A DNA stretch of 64,000 nucleotides from Silvimonas iriomotensis (GCF_014645535.1 NZ_BMLX01000001.1:675169-739168); one strand, 5' to 3'. Shown: positions 1-9,841, numbered from the stretch's first letter. Numbers and translations: made by a program. Notes: generated from the letters alone by a model not told the origin.

Positions 1-2
1 TC

Positions 3-116
3 ATCATTGGCGCCAGCCGCGTCGAGCAGATCCATGAAAACCTGGGTGCTATCGACAACCTGGCGTTCAGCGCTGACGAACTCGCCCGTATCGAAAGCAT
101 CCTGGCGGGCAAGTAA
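3..116 (+). CDS. Aldo/keto reductase, C-terminal fragment (cut by window edge)
   Basis: Only the last 37 codons are inside the window. They begin IIGASRVEQIHENL and end ESILAGK. This is the typical end of the aldo/keto reductase (TIM-barrel NADPH oxidoreductase) family, where the IIGASR segment binds the cofactor phosphate; the tail most resembles YghZ-type glyceraldehyde-3-phosphate reductases. Its TAA stop overlaps the ATG of cmk (TAATG), so the two are probably co-transcribed. Substrate cannot be judged from the fragment. Confidence 0.75.
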   Translation: MIGASRVEQIHENLGAIDNLAFSADELARIESILAGK

Positions 117-787
117 TGCATAGTTTGCTCGTACCGGTCATCGCAGTAGACGGTCCTTCCGCCTCGGGTAAGGGGACTGTGGCGCAACGCGTCGCCGCAG
201 CCCTCGGGTTTCATTATCTGGATTCAGGCGCGTTGTACCGCCTTGCCGCGCTGGCTGCCGCCCGTGCCGGTGTACCGTGGGATGACGAGGGCGGCGTCGC
301 CAATGTCGCGCAGACGCTGGATGTGAAGTTTGATGGTGAACACATCCTGTTGTGTGGCAGCGAAGTCAGCACCGCCATCCGCACCGAGTCCATCGGCGTG
401 GGCGCCTCCAGAGTGGCCGCGTTGCCCCAGGTACGGGCCGCCTTGCTGGAACGCCAGCGTGCCTTTGCCCACGTCCCCGGCCTTGTGGCCGACGGTCGTG
501 ACATGGGCTCGGTGGTGTTTCCGCAGGCACCGCTGAAGGTCTTTCTGACCGCCAGCGCCGAAGTGCGCGCCGAGCGCCGTTACAAGCAATTGCTGGCGCG
601 CGGTGAAGAGGCCGATCTGGCCGCCATCACCGCAGACCTGCATGCCCGCGACGAGCGCGACCGCGCGCGCGCCGTGGCGCCGCTCAAGCAATTGCCGGAT
701 GCGCATTTGCTCGATACATCCGCCATGGATATCGACGCCGCCGTGAAGCAGATTCTGGACTGGTGGCAAGCGGCAAATCGTCGCTAA
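116..787 (+). CDS. cmk: Cytidylate kinase
   Basis: CMP/dCMP kinase of pyrimidine nucleotide salvage and RNA turnover, cytoplasmic. The 223 residues match the family length. A P-loop GPSASGKGT lies near residues 13-21, followed by the substrate-binding LDSGALYR segment (about 36-43) and the GRDMGSVVFP segment (about 126-135) that contacts the nucleotide; ERRYKQL and RDERDRAR belong to the lid and base-binding parts. The ATG overlaps the stop of the upstream aldo/keto reductase. Linkage to rpsA and ihfB is the usual proteobacterial order, though aroA, the common upstream neighbour, is replaced here by the reductase. Confidence 0.96.
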   Translation: MHSLLVPVIAVDGPSASGKGTVAQRVAAALGFHYLDSGALYRLAALAAARAGVPWDDEGGVANVAQTLDVKFDGEHILLCGSEVSTAIRTESIGVGASRVAALPQVRAALLERQRAFAHVPGLVADGRDMGSVVFPQAPLKVFLTASAEVRAERRYKQLLARGEEADLAAITADLHARDERDRARAVAPLKQLPDAHLLDTSAMDIDAAVKQILDWWQAANRR

Positions 788-791
788 ATAC

Positions 792-820
792 TTGATCGGC
801 TTGGCAGAATCCTGTACTAT
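792..820 (+). promoter_or_regulatory. Candidate sigma-70 promoter for rpsA
   Basis: TTGATC (792-797) and TACTAT (815-820) are separated by exactly 17 bases just after the cmk stop. Transcription would start near 827, directly before the large hairpin at 831-866, leaving a leader of about 155 bases ahead of rpsA. Inferred from consensus match only. Confidence 0.5.
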
Positions 821-830
821 CGCAAGCTCA

Positions 831-866
831 CCGTGGTGGATGACATGACTGTGTCATCCACCACGG
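831..866 (+). promoter_or_regulatory. 15-bp perfect stem-loop in the rpsA leader
   Basis: The arms 831-845 and 852-866 are perfectly complementary (15 bp) with a six-base loop TGACTG. Only a short TTTT follows (869-872), so it is a weak candidate for an intrinsic terminator of cmk. If the promoter at 792-820 is used, the hairpin forms the very 5' end of the rpsA transcript and may stabilise it or take part in S1 autoregulation. Confidence 0.6.
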
Positions 867-982
867 TGGTTTTCGCGTTTGCGGAACAACACCTGGCCTG
901 GCGCGCGCAAAGCACGCCGGGTCCGTGATTAACTAACCCCCCTTCGGGCGTCAGCCTGAAGATGCTGGAACCTTTCATTCAC

Positions 983-2692
983 ATGACCACTGCTACCTTT
1001 AACGACTCGATGGAAAGCTTTGCCGCGCTTTTCGAAGAAAGCCTCACGCGCCAGGAAATGCGCGCTGGTGAAGTAATTACCGCAGAAGTCGTCGGTATTG
1101 ACAATAACTTCGTGACCGTGAACGCCGGTCTGAAGTCGGAATCCCTGATTCCGCTGGAAGAATTCAAGAACGATAACGGCGAAGTCGAAGTCAAGATTGG
1201 CGACTTCGTTCCCGTCGCTATCGACAGCCTGGAAAACGGCTACGGCGAAACCAAGCTCTCCCGCGAAAAGGCCAAGCGCCTGGCCGCCTGGATCGAGCTG
1301 GAAGACACTCTGGAGAAGGGCCTGGTCATGACCGGCGTGATCTCTGGCAAGGTCAAGGGCGGTCTGACTGTGATGGTCAACGGCCTGCGCGCGTTCCTGC
1401 CGGGTTCCCTGGTAGATATCCGCCCGGTCAAGGACACCACCCCGTTCGAAGGCAAGCAAATCGAATTCAAGGTGATCAAGCTCGATCGCAAGCGCAACAA
1501 CGTGGTTGTTTCGCGTCGCGCCGTGCTGGAAGAGTCCCTGGGCGAAGAGCGTCAGAAGCTCCTCGAAACCCTGCGCGAAGGCGCTGTGGTCAAGGGTATC
1601 GTCAAGAACATCACCGACTACGGTGCGTTCGTTGATCTGGGTGGCATCGACGGCCTGCTGCACATCACCGACCTGGCATGGCGTCGTGTGAAGCACCCGT
1701 CCGAAGTGCTGGCAGTTGGCGATGAAGTTGAAGCCAAGGTGCTGAAGTTCGATCAAGAGAAGAACCGCGTGTCCCTGGGTCTGAAGCAACTGGGCGAAGA
1801 TCCGTGGGTTGGCCTGTCCCGTCGCTACCCGCAAGGCACCCGTCTGTTCGGCAAGGTAACCAACCTGACCGACTACGGCGCATTTGTGGAAATCGAACAA
1901 GGCATCGAAGGCCTGGTTCACGTGTCCGAAATGGACTGGACCAACAAGAACGTTCATCCGTCCAAGGTTGTTGCTCTGGGCGACGAAGTCGAAGTGATGA
2001 TCCTGGATATCGACGAAGAGAAGCGTCGTATCAGCCTGGGCATGAAGCAATGCATGGCTAATCCGTGGGATGAGTTCGCTGAAAACTTCAAGAAGGGCGA
2101 CAAGCTCAAGGGCGCGATCAAGTCGATCACCGACTTCGGCGTGTTCGTTGGTCTGCCGGGCGGCATCGACGGCCTGGTTCACCTGTCCGACCTGTCCTGG
2201 AACGTTGCCGGCGAAGAAGCCGTTCGCAACTTCAAGAAGGGCGACGAAGTGGAAGCCGTTGTTCTGTCCATCGACGTGGACAAGGAACGCATCTCCCTGG
2301 GCATCAAGCAACTGGAAGGTGATCCGTTCAACAACTACGTTGGTTCCAGCGACAAGGGCGCAATCGTCAAGGGTACTGTGAAGTCCCTGGACGCCAAGGG
2401 TGCCGTGATCGGTCTGACCGAAGAAGTTGAAGGCTACCTGCGTGCTACTGAAGTCTCCCGCGATCGCGTGGAAGACATCCGTTCCGTGCTGAAGGAAGGC
2501 GACGAAGTCGAAGCCATGATCATCAACGTTGATCGCAAGAACCGTTCGATCAACCTGTCGATCAAGGCCAAGGACATGGGCGACGAGAAGGACGCAATGA
2601 GCCGTCTGTCCAATACCGCTGACGCTGGCAATGCCGGCACCACCAGCCTGGGCGCACTGCTGAAGGCCAAGCTGTCCGGTTCCAACGAATAA
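983..2692 (+). CDS. rpsA: 30S ribosomal protein S1
   Basis: Binds mRNA on the 30S subunit and supports initiation on messages with weak ribosome sites. The product is 569 residues with six S1/OB repeats, seen as recurring [22 protein letters not shown] and RISLGMKQ segments; N-terminal [11 protein letters not shown] contacts protein S2. The ATG at 983 (MTTATFND) was preferred over an in-frame ATG at 962, because S1 proteins start within about ten residues of this [11 protein letters not shown] segment. Neither start has a good Shine-Dalgarno sequence, which is also typical of autoregulated rpsA genes. ihfB follows 13 bases downstream. Confidence 0.96.
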   Translation: MTTATFNDSMESFAALFEESLTRQEMRAGEVITAEVVGIDNNFVTVNAGLKSESLIPLEEFKNDNGEVEVKIGDFVPVAIDSLENGYGETKLSREKAKRLAAWIELEDTLEKGLVMTGVISGKVKGGLTVMVNGLRAFLPGSLVDIRPVKDTTPFEGKQIEFKVIKLDRKRNNVVVSRRAVLEESLGEERQKLLETLREGAVVKGIVKNITDYGAFVDLGGIDGLLHITDLAWRRVKHPSEVLAVGDEVEAKVLKFDQEKNRVSLGLKQLGEDPWVGLSRRYPQGTRLFGKVTNLTDYGAFVEIEQGIEGLVHVSEMDWTNKNVHPSKVVALGDEVEVMILDIDEEKRRISLGMKQCMANPWDEFAENFKKGDKLKGAIKSITDFGVFVGLPGGIDGLVHLSDLSWNVAGEEAVRNFKKGDEVEAVVLSIDVDKERISLGIKQLEGDPFNNYVGSSDKGAIVKGTVKSLDAKGAVIGLTEEVEGYLRATEVSRDRVEDIRSVLKEGDEVEAMIINVDRKNRSINLSIKAKDMGDEKDAMSRLSNTADAGNAGTTSLGALLKAKLSGSNE

Positions 2693-2705
2693 GGAACGCG
2701 GCAGC

Positions 2706-2990
2706 ATGACGAAGTCCGAACTCATCTCGAAGCTCACCATGCGCTACCCGCAACTGGTGACGAAAGATGCTGAGTTGGCCGTCAAGACCATTCTCGATGC
2801 AATGGGCAAGAGCCTGGCTCAAGGCCAGCGCATCGAGATCCGCGGTTTTGGCAGCTTTGACCTCAACTACCGCCCACCGCGGGTGGGGCGCAATCCGAAA
2901 TCCGGCACGCGTGTCGAGGTTCCGGAAAAGTTCGTGCCGCACTTCAAGGCTGGCAAGGAATTGCGCGAGCGCGTAGACGAGCTCCTGTAA
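2706..2990 (+). CDS. ihfB: Integration host factor subunit beta
   Basis: DNA-bending nucleoid protein that pairs with IHF-alpha. It is 94 residues, the usual length, with the HU/IHF fold. The signature [19 protein letters not shown] lies near residues 45-63 and includes the arm proline that intercalates DNA. N-terminal [10 protein letters not shown] and C-terminal [11 protein letters not shown] are typical of the beta subunit. It lies 13 bases after rpsA, in the conserved rpsA-ihfB order, and is followed by a clear terminator. Confidence 0.96.
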   Translation: MTKSELISKLTMRYPQLVTKDAELAVKTILDAMGKSLAQGQRIEIRGFGSFDLNYRPPRVGRNPKSGTRVEVPEKFVPHFKAGKELRERVDELL

Positions 2991-3018
2991 TACCTGGCTT
3001 TTATGGCCCGTAATAGAA

Positions 3019-3045
3019 AACGGCTCCTTCGGGAGCCGTTTTTTT
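3019..3045 (+). terminator. Intrinsic terminator of rpsA-ihfB
   Basis: Stem AACGGCTCC (3019-3027), loop TTCG, stem GGAGCCGTT (3032-3040), then TTTTT. A textbook intrinsic terminator 28 bases after ihfB. The rest of the gap to 3219 holds a TACAAT -10-like box (3179-3184) that may serve lapA, with no convincing -35. Confidence 0.92.
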
Positions 3046-3219
3046 ATGCGCAGCGCCTGGCCGCAAAACCGCGTCAGGCAGTGTGGTGCTCTGGCGGCGG
3101 CGTAGTGGCAGCAACGGCACTACAAGCCTGAAACAAATACACGGAAATTCCTGACATGGCCCCAATGCCTGAATCGGCTACAATACCGCCATAAATACTC
3201 CGGATAGCGTGGAAAAAAG

Positions 3220-3528
3220 ATGCGATATGTTTACGGGCTTATCAAGCTGATCGTGTTCGTGGTCTTGCTGGGTTTTGCCATGCGCAACGGGGATAACACC
3301 TCGCTGCGGTTCTTTGCCGGGTACGAATGGACTGCGCCGCTGTCCATGATCCTGCTGGTGTTCTTTGTCGCCGGCGTGGCACTGGGCCTGCTGGCCTCGC
3401 TGACCCGCGTGGTGCGCATGCGCCGTGAACTCGTCAGTCTGCGCAAGGAATTGCGCGCGCGCAGCACCGTGGCCCCGGTGGCCACGGCAGAGGCCGTCGC
3501 CGTAGAGCCGCCGCGCGATATGCTTTAA
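3220..3528 (+). CDS. lapA: LapA family inner-membrane protein (DUF1049)
   Basis: Small inner-membrane protein of 102 residues. Two membrane segments are visible: residues about 5-20 (LIKLIVFVVLLGFAM) and 42-63 (MILLVFFVAGVALGLLASL), followed by a basic cytoplasmic coiled segment RMRRELVSLRKELRAR. This is the DUF1049/LapA architecture. LapA works with LapB in LPS assembly and LpxC turnover in Escherichia coli. lapB starts 62 bases downstream, and the lapA-lapB-pyrF order matches yciS-yciM-pyrF of enterics. Confidence 0.85.
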   Translation: MRYVYGLIKLIVFVVLLGFAMRNGDNTSLRFFAGYEWTAPLSMILLVFFVAGVALGLLASLTRVVRMRRELVSLRKELRARSTVAPVATAEAVAVEPPRDML

Positions 3529-3590
3529 GTCACACAGCTTTATTTCCAGAATAATGATAATGCCGGCTCGTACTGGCCAGGTTTAGTCCA

Positions 3591-4766
3591 ATGGTTGATT
3601 CACAATACTGGTGGTTGATTGCGTTCCCGGCTTTTTTCGGCCTTGGCTGGCTGGCCGCGCGGATCGACATCAAGCACGTCCTGTCTGAAACCCGCTCCCT
3701 GCCTGCGGCATATTTCAAGGGTCTTAACTATTTGCTCAACGGCGAAACCAACCGCGCCGTCGATGTATACGTAGAAGTGGCCCGCCATCACGCAGAAACG
3801 GTTGAGCTGCAATTCACCCTGGGTCACTTGTTCCGTCGCCGTGGCGAACTGGAACGCGCCATCCGCATGCACCAGAAATTGCTGGCACGCCCGGAACTGA
3901 ACGATGCGCAACGCCAGCAGGCCCAGTTTGAGCTGGCGCAGGATTTTATGGCCGCCGGCTTGTATGACCGCGCCGAGGCCATTCTGACCGAGCTGCAGCA
4001 CACCGATTACGCCCGTCAGGCGCGGACCGAACTGCTGGGCGTTTACCAGCAGGAAAAAGCCTGGCGCAAAGCAATCGAGATCGCCCAGCAGTTGCGCGAC
4101 GACAGCCATACCTATCAGCACGAAATCGCCCAGTTTCATTGCGAACTGGCAGAGCAAGCCATGGCGCGCTCGCAGCCGGAAGAGGCCCGGGCCGAACTGG
4201 AAGCGGCGCTGGTCGCCAATCGCCAGTGCGCCCGCGCGCGTTCCTTGCAGGGCGAGCTGGCCATTCAGGCCGGCAACCCGGAGGCGGCCATTGAATTCTG
4301 GCTGGCCATTGAATCGCAAGATCCGGACTATCTGGCGCTGGTGGCCCGACCGTTGCTGGCGGCGTACGACGCGACCGGCCGTGGCGATGAAGGCACCAAT
4401 CTGTTGACCCGTTTGCTGAGCCAGTACCCCGAGCTGGACGTGCTGGAGCTCTTGTATGAGCGCATCATGTCCAAGAGCGGCATGGATGAAGCCTACGCGT
4501 TTATCCGCGATCGCCTGCGCAATCACCCGACCATGCCGGGGTTGCGCCGCGTGCTGGAAACGCACTTGCTGATCGCACCGGACAACGAAAAGTCGGATCT
4601 GGAAATCATTGTGAAATTGCTCAACGAGGCGACCCGTGAGCAATCCATGTATTACTGCAGCCATTGCGGTTTCAAGGCCAGACAATATTTCTGGCATTGC
4701 CCGGCGTGTACCAGCTGGGAGTCGTTTGCGCCGGTGCGGGGCAAGCGCAGTCGCAATGCGCAATAA
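3591..4766 (+). CDS. lapB: Lipopolysaccharide assembly protein LapB (TPR + rubredoxin-like)
   Basis: Adaptor that controls FtsH degradation of LpxC and so balances LPS with phospholipid. It has 391 residues: an N-terminal membrane anchor (about 6-22, WWLIAFPAFFGLGWLAARID), TPR repeats through about residue 330, and a C-terminal rubredoxin-type metal knuckle with Cys356-x2-Cys359 and Cys370-x2-Cys373 (YYCSHCGF...HCPAC). Length and architecture match E. coli LapB (YciM). It is anchored in the inner membrane with the TPR domain in the cytoplasm. Confidence 0.95.
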   Translation: MVDSQYWWLIAFPAFFGLGWLAARIDIKHVLSETRSLPAAYFKGLNYLLNGETNRAVDVYVEVARHHAETVELQFTLGHLFRRRGELERAIRMHQKLLARPELNDAQRQQAQFELAQDFMAAGLYDRAEAILTELQHTDYARQARTELLGVYQQEKAWRKAIEIAQQLRDDSHTYQHEIAQFHCELAEQAMARSQPEEARAELEAALVANRQCARARSLQGELAIQAGNPEAAIEFWLAIESQDPDYLALVARPLLAAYDATGRGDEGTNLLTRLLSQYPELDVLELLYERIMSKSGMDEAYAFIRDRLRNHPTMPGLRRVLETHLLIAPDNEKSDLEIIVKLLNEATREQSMYYCSHCGFKARQYFWHCPACTSWESFAPVRGKRSRNAQ

Positions 4767-4785
4767 GCCTGGCTGACGGGCAGGG

Positions 4786-4807
4786 CCGTAGCGTCAGGCT
4801 ACGGTTT
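4786..4807 (+). terminator. Hairpin after lapB, possible weak terminator
   Basis: CCGTAGC (4786-4792), loop GTCAG, GCTACGG (4798-4804), then TTTG. It sits between lapB and pyrF, 20 bases after the stop. The short T-run suggests a weak or partial terminator. Confidence 0.4.
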
Positions 4808-4861
4808 GCCTGTGTGCCGGGCGTAATCATTTGTCATTAGAAACAACAAAGACAGGAACCC

Positions 4862-5560
4862 ATGTCTCAAGACCCAAGAATCGTTGTAGCGCTGGATTAC
4901 GCGGATGCGGCCTCTGCTTTCGCTTTTGCCGATCGTGTCACGCCGGCGCAGTGTCGCCTGAAAGTTGGCAAGGAACTCTTTACCAGTGCCGGCCCGGCCG
5001 TGGTGGAAGGGTTGGTCAAGCGCGGTTTTGATGTTTTCCTGGATCTCAAGTTTCACGACATTCCCAATACCGTGGCGCAGGCTTGCAAGGTCGCTGCGCA
5101 GATGGGGGTGTGGATGGTCAACGTGCACGCCTCGGGCGGGCGCAAAATGATGGAAACCACGCGTGAAGCGCTGGAAGCCTTGCCGCAACGCCCGCTGCTG
5201 ATTGCCGTCACCGTGCTGACCAGCATGGATGCCGCGCAACTGGCCGAAATCGGCCTGCCGGAACCGCATGTGCAGGTTGAGCGCCTGGCGCGCCTGGCCC
5301 GCGACAGCGGCCTGGATGGCGTGGTCTGTTCGGCCCAGGAGGCGGCCATGCTCAAGGCCGCGTGTGGTGCGCAATTCAAACTGGTGACCCCGGGGATTCG
5401 CCCGGCCGATGCTGCTGCGGATGACCAGAGTCGTGTCATGACGCCCGTGGCAGCCATTGCTGCCGGGGCAGATTACCTTGTCATGGGCCGCCCGATTACG
5501 CAGAGCAAAGATCCGTTTGCAACGCTGCAACAGTTCAATCAACAAATCAAGGAAGCCTGA
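4862..5560 (+). CDS. pyrF: Orotidine 5'-phosphate decarboxylase
   Basis: Last step of de novo UMP synthesis, in the cytoplasm. The 232-residue protein starts [13 protein letters not shown]. It carries the catalytic segment [11 protein letters not shown] (near residues 61-71; Asp and Lys of the charge network), the VHASGG phosphate-loop region and the C-terminal VTPGIRP and [10 protein letters not shown] segments. This is the short bacterial (PyrF group I) form. It follows lapB by 95 bases and precedes ugd by only 3 bases. Confidence 0.96.
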   Translation: MSQDPRIVVALDYADAASAFAFADRVTPAQCRLKVGKELFTSAGPAVVEGLVKRGFDVFLDLKFHDIPNTVAQACKVAAQMGVWMVNVHASGGRKMMETTREALEALPQRPLLIAVTVLTSMDAAQLAEIGLPEPHVQVERLARLARDSGLDGVVCSAQEAAMLKAACGAQFKLVTPGIRPADAAADDQSRVMTPVAAIAAGADYLVMGRPITQSKDPFATLQQFNQQIKEA

Positions 5561-5563
5561 TTC

Positions 5564-6880
5564 ATGAAAATCACAGTGGTAGGTACCGGCTACGTTGGCC
5601 TGGTCACGGGGGCTTGCCTTGCAGAGTACGGCAACGATGTGGTCTGTCTCGATCTGGATCAACGCAAGATCGACATGCTGCGTGCTGGCGGCATTCCCAT
5701 TTTCGAGCCGGGCCTCGATGACATCGTCGCCCGCAACGTGCAGGCCGGTCGCCTGCGCTTTACCACCGACATCAATGAATCGGTTGCGCACGGCACGGTG
5801 CAGTTCATCGCCGTTGGTACGCCGCCCGATGAAGATGGCTCGGCCGACCTGCAATACGTACTGGCCGCTGCCCGCAACATCGGTCGTGCCATGACTGAAT
5901 ACAAGGTCATTGTCGACAAGTCGACGGTGCCGGTTGGCACGGCTGACAAAGTCAAGGCGGCCGTGGCGGAAGAACTGGAAAAGCGTGGTGAGAAGATCGA
6001 GTTTTCGGTGGCATCCAACCCGGAATTCCTGAAAGAAGGCGCTGCAATTGAAGACTTCATGCGCCCGGATCGCATTGTGGTCGGTGCCGAAGACGACCGC
6101 GCCATCCGCATCATGCGCACCATTTACCAGCCGTTCCAGCGCAACCACGAACGCATGCTGGTCATGGATATCCGCTCTGCCGAACTGACCAAATACGCCG
6201 CCAACGCCATGCTGGCCACGCGGATTTCGTTCATGAACGAACTGGCCAACCTGGCTGAAAAACTGGGTGCCGATATCGAACTGGTGCGTAAAGGCATTGG
6301 CTCTGACCCGCGCATTGGTTACAGCTTTTTGTACCCGGGCGCAGGTTACGGCGGCTCGTGTTTTCCCAAGGATGTGAAGGCGCTGTGCAAGACCGCCAAC
6401 GAATACGGGATGACGCTGCAAGTGCTGGAAGCCGTTGAAGAAGTCAACGACGTGCAAAAGAGCCTGCTGGTCAAGAAAGTGACCAAGCGCTTTGGCGAAG
6501 ACCTCAAGGGTCGCCATTTTGCCGTGTGGGGCCTGGCATTCAAGCCCAAGACCGATGACATGCGCGAAGCGCCAAGCCTTGTGGTGATCGAAGGCTTGCT
6601 GGCGCGCGGCGCCACGGTCAGCGCGTTTGACCCGGTGGCCATCCACGAAGCGCAACGCATCCTGGGTGACAAGATCACTTATGGCAATACGCTGATGGAC
6701 GTCCTGGATAACGCCGACGCATTATTGATCGTGACTGAATGGAAGGAATTCCAGGTGCCGGATTTTGCCGGTATCAAGGCACGTCTGAAACAGCCTGTGG
6801 TGATCGACGGTCGTAACCTGTTCGACCCGGCAATTGTTCGCGATAACGGATTTGAATATGACGCAATCGGTCGTCTCTGA
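5564..6880 (+). CDS. ugd: UDP-glucose 6-dehydrogenase
   Basis: Oxidises UDP-glucose to UDP-glucuronate with two NAD+. The 438 residues include the N-terminal Rossmann motif [10 protein letters not shown] (about 6-15), the STVPVGT segment, [10 protein letters not shown], and the catalytic cysteine Cys266 in [10 protein letters not shown]. The C-terminal NAD-type domain contains [19 protein letters not shown]-glucuronate feeds capsule, exopolysaccharide or L-Ara4N synthesis; none of those genes is nearby. The 3' end overlaps hldA by 23 bases. Confidence 0.95.
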   Translation: MKITVVGTGYVGLVTGACLAEYGNDVVCLDLDQRKIDMLRAGGIPIFEPGLDDIVARNVQAGRLRFTTDINESVAHGTVQFIAVGTPPDEDGSADLQYVLAAARNIGRAMTEYKVIVDKSTVPVGTADKVKAAVAEELEKRGEKIEFSVASNPEFLKEGAAIEDFMRPDRIVVGAEDDRAIRIMRTIYQPFQRNHERMLVMDIRSAELTKYAANAMLATRISFMNELANLAEKLGADIELVRKGIGSDPRIGYSFLYPGAGYGGSCFPKDVKALCKTANEYGMTLQVLEAVEEVNDVQKSLLVKKVTKRFGEDLKGRHFAVWGLAFKPKTDDMREAPSLVVIEGLLARGATVSAFDPVAIHEAQRILGDKITYGNTLMDVLDNADALLIVTEWKEFQVPDFAGIKARLKQPVVIDGRNLFDPAIVRDNGFEYDAIGRL

Positions 6881-7823
6881 TGCAGCAGTAGACCACGCCC
6901 ACCTGCGTGAGGTCATGCGCCACGCGCGGGTGCTGGTGGTGGGTGATGTCATGCTGGACCGCTACTGGTTTGGCGATGTAAAGCGCATTTCGCCGGAAGC
7001 GCCGGTGCCGGTAGCGCATATCCGCAAAACGGAAGAGCGCGCCGGTGGTGCGGCCAACGTGGCCCGCAATATCGCTGCGCTGGGCGGCAAAGCCACCTTG
7101 CTGGGCGTGGTGGGTCAGGATGAGGCGGGTGACACGCTGGAGCGCCTGATGCACGAGGATGGCGTCAGCACGTCGCTGTATCGCGATCCCAATATCGCCA
7201 CCACCGTGAAGTTGCGTGTGCTGGCGCGCCAGCAGCAATTGTTGCGCATTGATTTTGAAGAATCGCCCGGCTACGAAATCCTCGCCTCCAAGCTTGATGA
7301 CTTCTGCCGCATGCTGCCGGATCACGATGTTGTGATCCTGTCGGACTACGGCAAGGGTGGCCTGCACCATGTGTTCGACATGATTGCTGCGGCACGCAAT
7401 GCCGGCAAGCCGGTGCTGATCGACCCGAAGGGTGACGATTACTCCCGCTACCGTGGTGCCACGTTGCTGACGCCCAATCGCTCTGAGTTCCGTCAGGTGG
7501 CGGGTGACTGGCGCGATGAGGCAGACCTCGTCGCCAAGGCGCAATCCATGCGTGAGCAGCTTGATCTGGATGCGCTGCTGGTCACGCGCAGCGAAGAGGG
7601 TATGACGCTGTTCCGCAAGCAGGGCGTGGCGCATATGCCGACCGTGGCGCGTGAAGTGTTTGATGTCTCTGGCGCTGGCGATACGGTTATCGGCACACTG
7701 GGGCTGATGCTGGCCGCCGGGCAGGAACTGCCGGATGCCATGCTGTGGGCCAACCGGGCTGCCGGCATTGTGGTGGGCAAACTGGGTACGGCGGTCTGCA
7801 ATCCGGATGAACTGTTCATCTGA
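6858..7823 (+). CDS. hldA: D-glycero-beta-D-manno-heptose-7-phosphate kinase
   Basis: Phosphorylates heptose 7-phosphate to the 1,7-bisphosphate on the ADP-heptose route for LPS core. A 321-residue PfkB/ribokinase fold: [11 protein letters not shown] near the start, [24 protein letters not shown], and the ATP/anion-hole motif [10 protein letters not shown]. It has the kinase half only, lacking the adenylyltransferase domain of enteric HldE, so a separate HldC would be needed. The ATG at 6858 (MTQSVVSD) lies inside the end of ugd. Pairing with ugd suggests an envelope-sugar operon. Confidence 0.92.
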   Translation: MTQSVVSDAAVDHAHLREVMRHARVLVVGDVMLDRYWFGDVKRISPEAPVPVAHIRKTEERAGGAANVARNIAALGGKATLLGVVGQDEAGDTLERLMHEDGVSTSLYRDPNIATTVKLRVLARQQQLLRIDFEESPGYEILASKLDDFCRMLPDHDVVILSDYGKGGLHHVFDMIAAARNAGKPVLIDPKGDDYSRYRGATLLTPNRSEFRQVAGDWRDEADLVAKAQSMREQLDLDALLVTRSEEGMTLFRKQGVAHMPTVAREVFDVSGAGDTVIGTLGLMLAAGQELPDAMLWANRAAGIVVGKLGTAVCNPDELFI

Positions 7824-7843
7824 TTGCCACCGGGTGTTCCAGA

Positions 7844-7875
7844 CAAAAAAAGGACGGCTAAAGCCGTCCTTTTTT
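7844..7875. terminator. Bidirectional terminator between hldA and the diguanylate cyclase
   Basis: A-rich arm plus AGGACGGC (7851-7858), loop TAAA, GCCGTCCT (7863-7870) then TTTTT. A-tract on one side and T-tract on the other allow it to stop both convergent genes. Confidence 0.9.
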
Positions 7876-7880
7876 CATGA

Positions 7881-9692
7881 TCAAGCCCCGGTGGCCGGGC
7901 CTGCGTCAGAAGGTACAGGGGATTCGACCTCCACCCGGTTCTTGCCTGCTTTCTTGGCGCGGTACATTGCCGCATCGGCGCGATCAATCGCCTTGTTGCC
8001 CGGTTCGCCTTGCTGCAGCAGTGTAACGCCCGCGCTGAAGGTGATCAGCACCTTTTCGTTGTTGTGCAGGAAAAAACGCCGGGTCAGTTCGCGCTGCAGG
8101 CGCATCATGGCCAGTGCAGCCTCTTGCAGCGGCGTATCCGGCAGCAGCAGTACAAATTCTTCACCGCCATAGCGGGCAATGCGGTCGGTCGGGCGTAGCA
8201 GGGCTTTGACCACGGCGACGAGGTGAATCAGGGCTTTATCGCCCGCGCTATGACCTTTGCTGTCGTTCAGGCGCTTGAAGTCGTCCAGATCCAGCAAGAC
8301 CAGCGCCAATGGGTTGCCGCTACGCTGCGCGCGGGCGGTTTCGACCAGAATGCTTTCTTCCAGACCACGCCGGTTCAACGCCCCGGTCAGTTGATCCTCG
8401 CGGATTTTCTCGCTGACCGCGCGCAATTCGCCTTCCAGCTGATTCACGCGGGATTGCGCTTCTTCTGCCTGGGCCCGTGCCTCCAGTAGTTCGTCGCGCG
8501 TGCGCACCACGTCCAGCTGCATGGAGCGCGTATCCTGGGTTAGGTTGTCCAGCACGGTTTTCAGGTCGGCCAGATTGTTGCTGCGTTCGATCTGGTCGCT
8601 ATACAAGCTGATACGTGACTGGTACTGATCCGTGCTGTCGGCAATGGTGCCCAGCCGGTCAATAAACGAAGTCAGCACCGATTTGAGCGACGTTTGCGCC
8701 TCACGCAGGCCCTGCTTGAGCACGCTTTGCTTGTAGATCACCTCTTTGAGGCCGGCTTCTGCGTCATAGATCAGCCGCATATCCAGCGGCTGCGACATGA
8801 TGTTCTGGATGACCGCAATCTGGCCGTGCACCCATTCTTCATCAACAATGATTTCGCTGATATTGTCGGTCAGCAGGCGCAGCAGATTGAGCAGGCCATC
8901 ACACAGGCGCTCTTCCTGATCGTTGGTGAGTTCAAGCTTGATCCAGAACTTTTTCAGGCGCGGGATGAATTTGCGCAGGTCGTTCTCGGTCTGCACGCCT
9001 TCCGCTTCGCGGGCCAGCGCGGAGGCATCAATGGCAAGGTCGGGGTAGTGGGTGAGGCGTGCCGCCAGGCCCAGATCCAGCGCTTGCGCCAGCGATTCGC
9101 GCCATTCTTCCCAGTGTCCCAGCCCGCTGTCGCCGCTGGCAGAGTCGATCTCTGCAGCAATGGCGCCGGCAGGCAGGGTTTCTTCAACGGTATCGGAGGT
9201 GGAGGTGGTCTCGGACCAGGCGCGGACCAGAGCATCCAGTTTTTCGTTCAGCGCGGCCGGGTCATTACCGAAGTTGATCAGGACTTTTTCAAACGAATCC
9301 TGCTTGCGGGTGGCCGGGTAGGCCGGGTTGCGCAGGTCCCACTGGCGGATGAATTCACGCAGCAGTTCGGCCCAGCTGCGGCTCAGGCGGGTCTGGCCAC
9401 CTTGCAGATCGACGCAGCGGAAAATCAGTTCAGGTGCGCGTTCCCAGTCACCCGCGCGGATGGCGCGTTTGAACTGATCCAGATTGCGCAAGAGTTCCGG
9501 CGACTGGCGCGGCAACTCGGCAATGCGTTCTTCCAGCAGGCGCGCCAGCGGGTGCAGGCGCTGCTCTTCGGGCGTTCCCGCAATGCTGTGATAGATTTCT
9601 TCGTAGTGATCAGGCGTCGGGGCGATCCGGCGTATGGCCAGCTGCTTGAGCGTTTCCCGGGCAATGTCGGTTGGATTGATACTTGAGCTCAT
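7881..9692 (-). CDS. GGDEF-domain diguanylate cyclase
   Basis: Predicted to make cyclic di-GMP. The 603 residues comprise an N-terminal helical region of about 340 residues with no recognised sensor, a coiled coil (about 375-430, RTRDELLEARAQAEEAQSRVNQLEGEL), and a C-terminal GGDEF domain. The active-site motif is GGEEF (509-513) and is intact. An RPTD inhibitory I-site (500-503) sits exactly five residues upstream, so product feedback inhibition is likely. No transmembrane segment is obvious, so it is probably cytoplasmic. It is monocistronic and convergent with hldA. The N-terminal signal input is unknown. Confidence 0.88.
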   Translation of the reverse strand: MSSSINPTDIARETLKQLAIRRIAPTPDHYEEIYHSIAGTPEEQRLHPLARLLEERIAELPRQSPELLRNLDQFKRAIRAGDWERAPELIFRCVDLQGGQTRLSRSWAELLREFIRQWDLRNPAYPATRKQDSFEKVLINFGNDPAALNEKLDALVRAWSETTSTSDTVEETLPAGAIAAEIDSASGDSGLGHWEEWRESLAQALDLGLAARLTHYPDLAIDASALAREAEGVQTENDLRKFIPRLKKFWIKLELTNDQEERLCDGLLNLLRLLTDNISEIIVDEEWVHGQIAVIQNIMSQPLDMRLIYDAEAGLKEVIYKQSVLKQGLREAQTSLKSVLTSFIDRLGTIADSTDQYQSRISLYSDQIERSNNLADLKTVLDNLTQDTRSMQLDVVRTRDELLEARAQAEEAQSRVNQLEGELRAVSEKIREDQLTGALNRRGLEESILVETARAQRSGNPLALVLLDLDDFKRLNDSKGHSAGDKALIHLVAVVKALLRPTDRIARYGGEEFVLLLPDTPLQEAALAMMRLQRELTRRFFLHNNEKVLITFSAGVTLLQQGEPGNKAIDRADAAMYRAKKAGKNRVEVESPVPSDAGPATGA

Positions 9693-9811
9693 GCGGGCGC
9701 TGTCCTTCGGGTGCCGGGGCAGATAAGGGTCTCATTATAATGAGCGGCGTGGGGTTTGGTACGCCTCAAATGTGACCAATCCACAGAATGGTACATGTGG
9801 GCGACAGACGC

Positions 9812-9841
9812 AAAAAAGGGAAGCCTGAGCTTCCCTTTTTT
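9812..9841 (-). terminator. Intrinsic terminator of the rpsF-priB-rpsR-rplI operon
   Basis: AAAAAAGGGAAGC (9812-9824), loop CTGA, GCTTCCCTTTTTT (9829-9841). On the minus strand the GC stem is followed by a T6 tract, 32 bases after rplI. The A/T symmetry would also let it act on the plus strand. Confidence 0.9.

Noticed and set aside
962-982. ATG at 962 as rpsA start
   Set aside because: It adds seven residues (MLEPFIH) not expected in S1 proteins; the ATG at 983 fits the family better.
929-2740. A 603-codon open frame on the minus strand opposite rpsA
   Set aside because: It is a codon-bias shadow of rpsA in G+C-rich DNA; the plus strand encodes an intact, conserved S1 protein.
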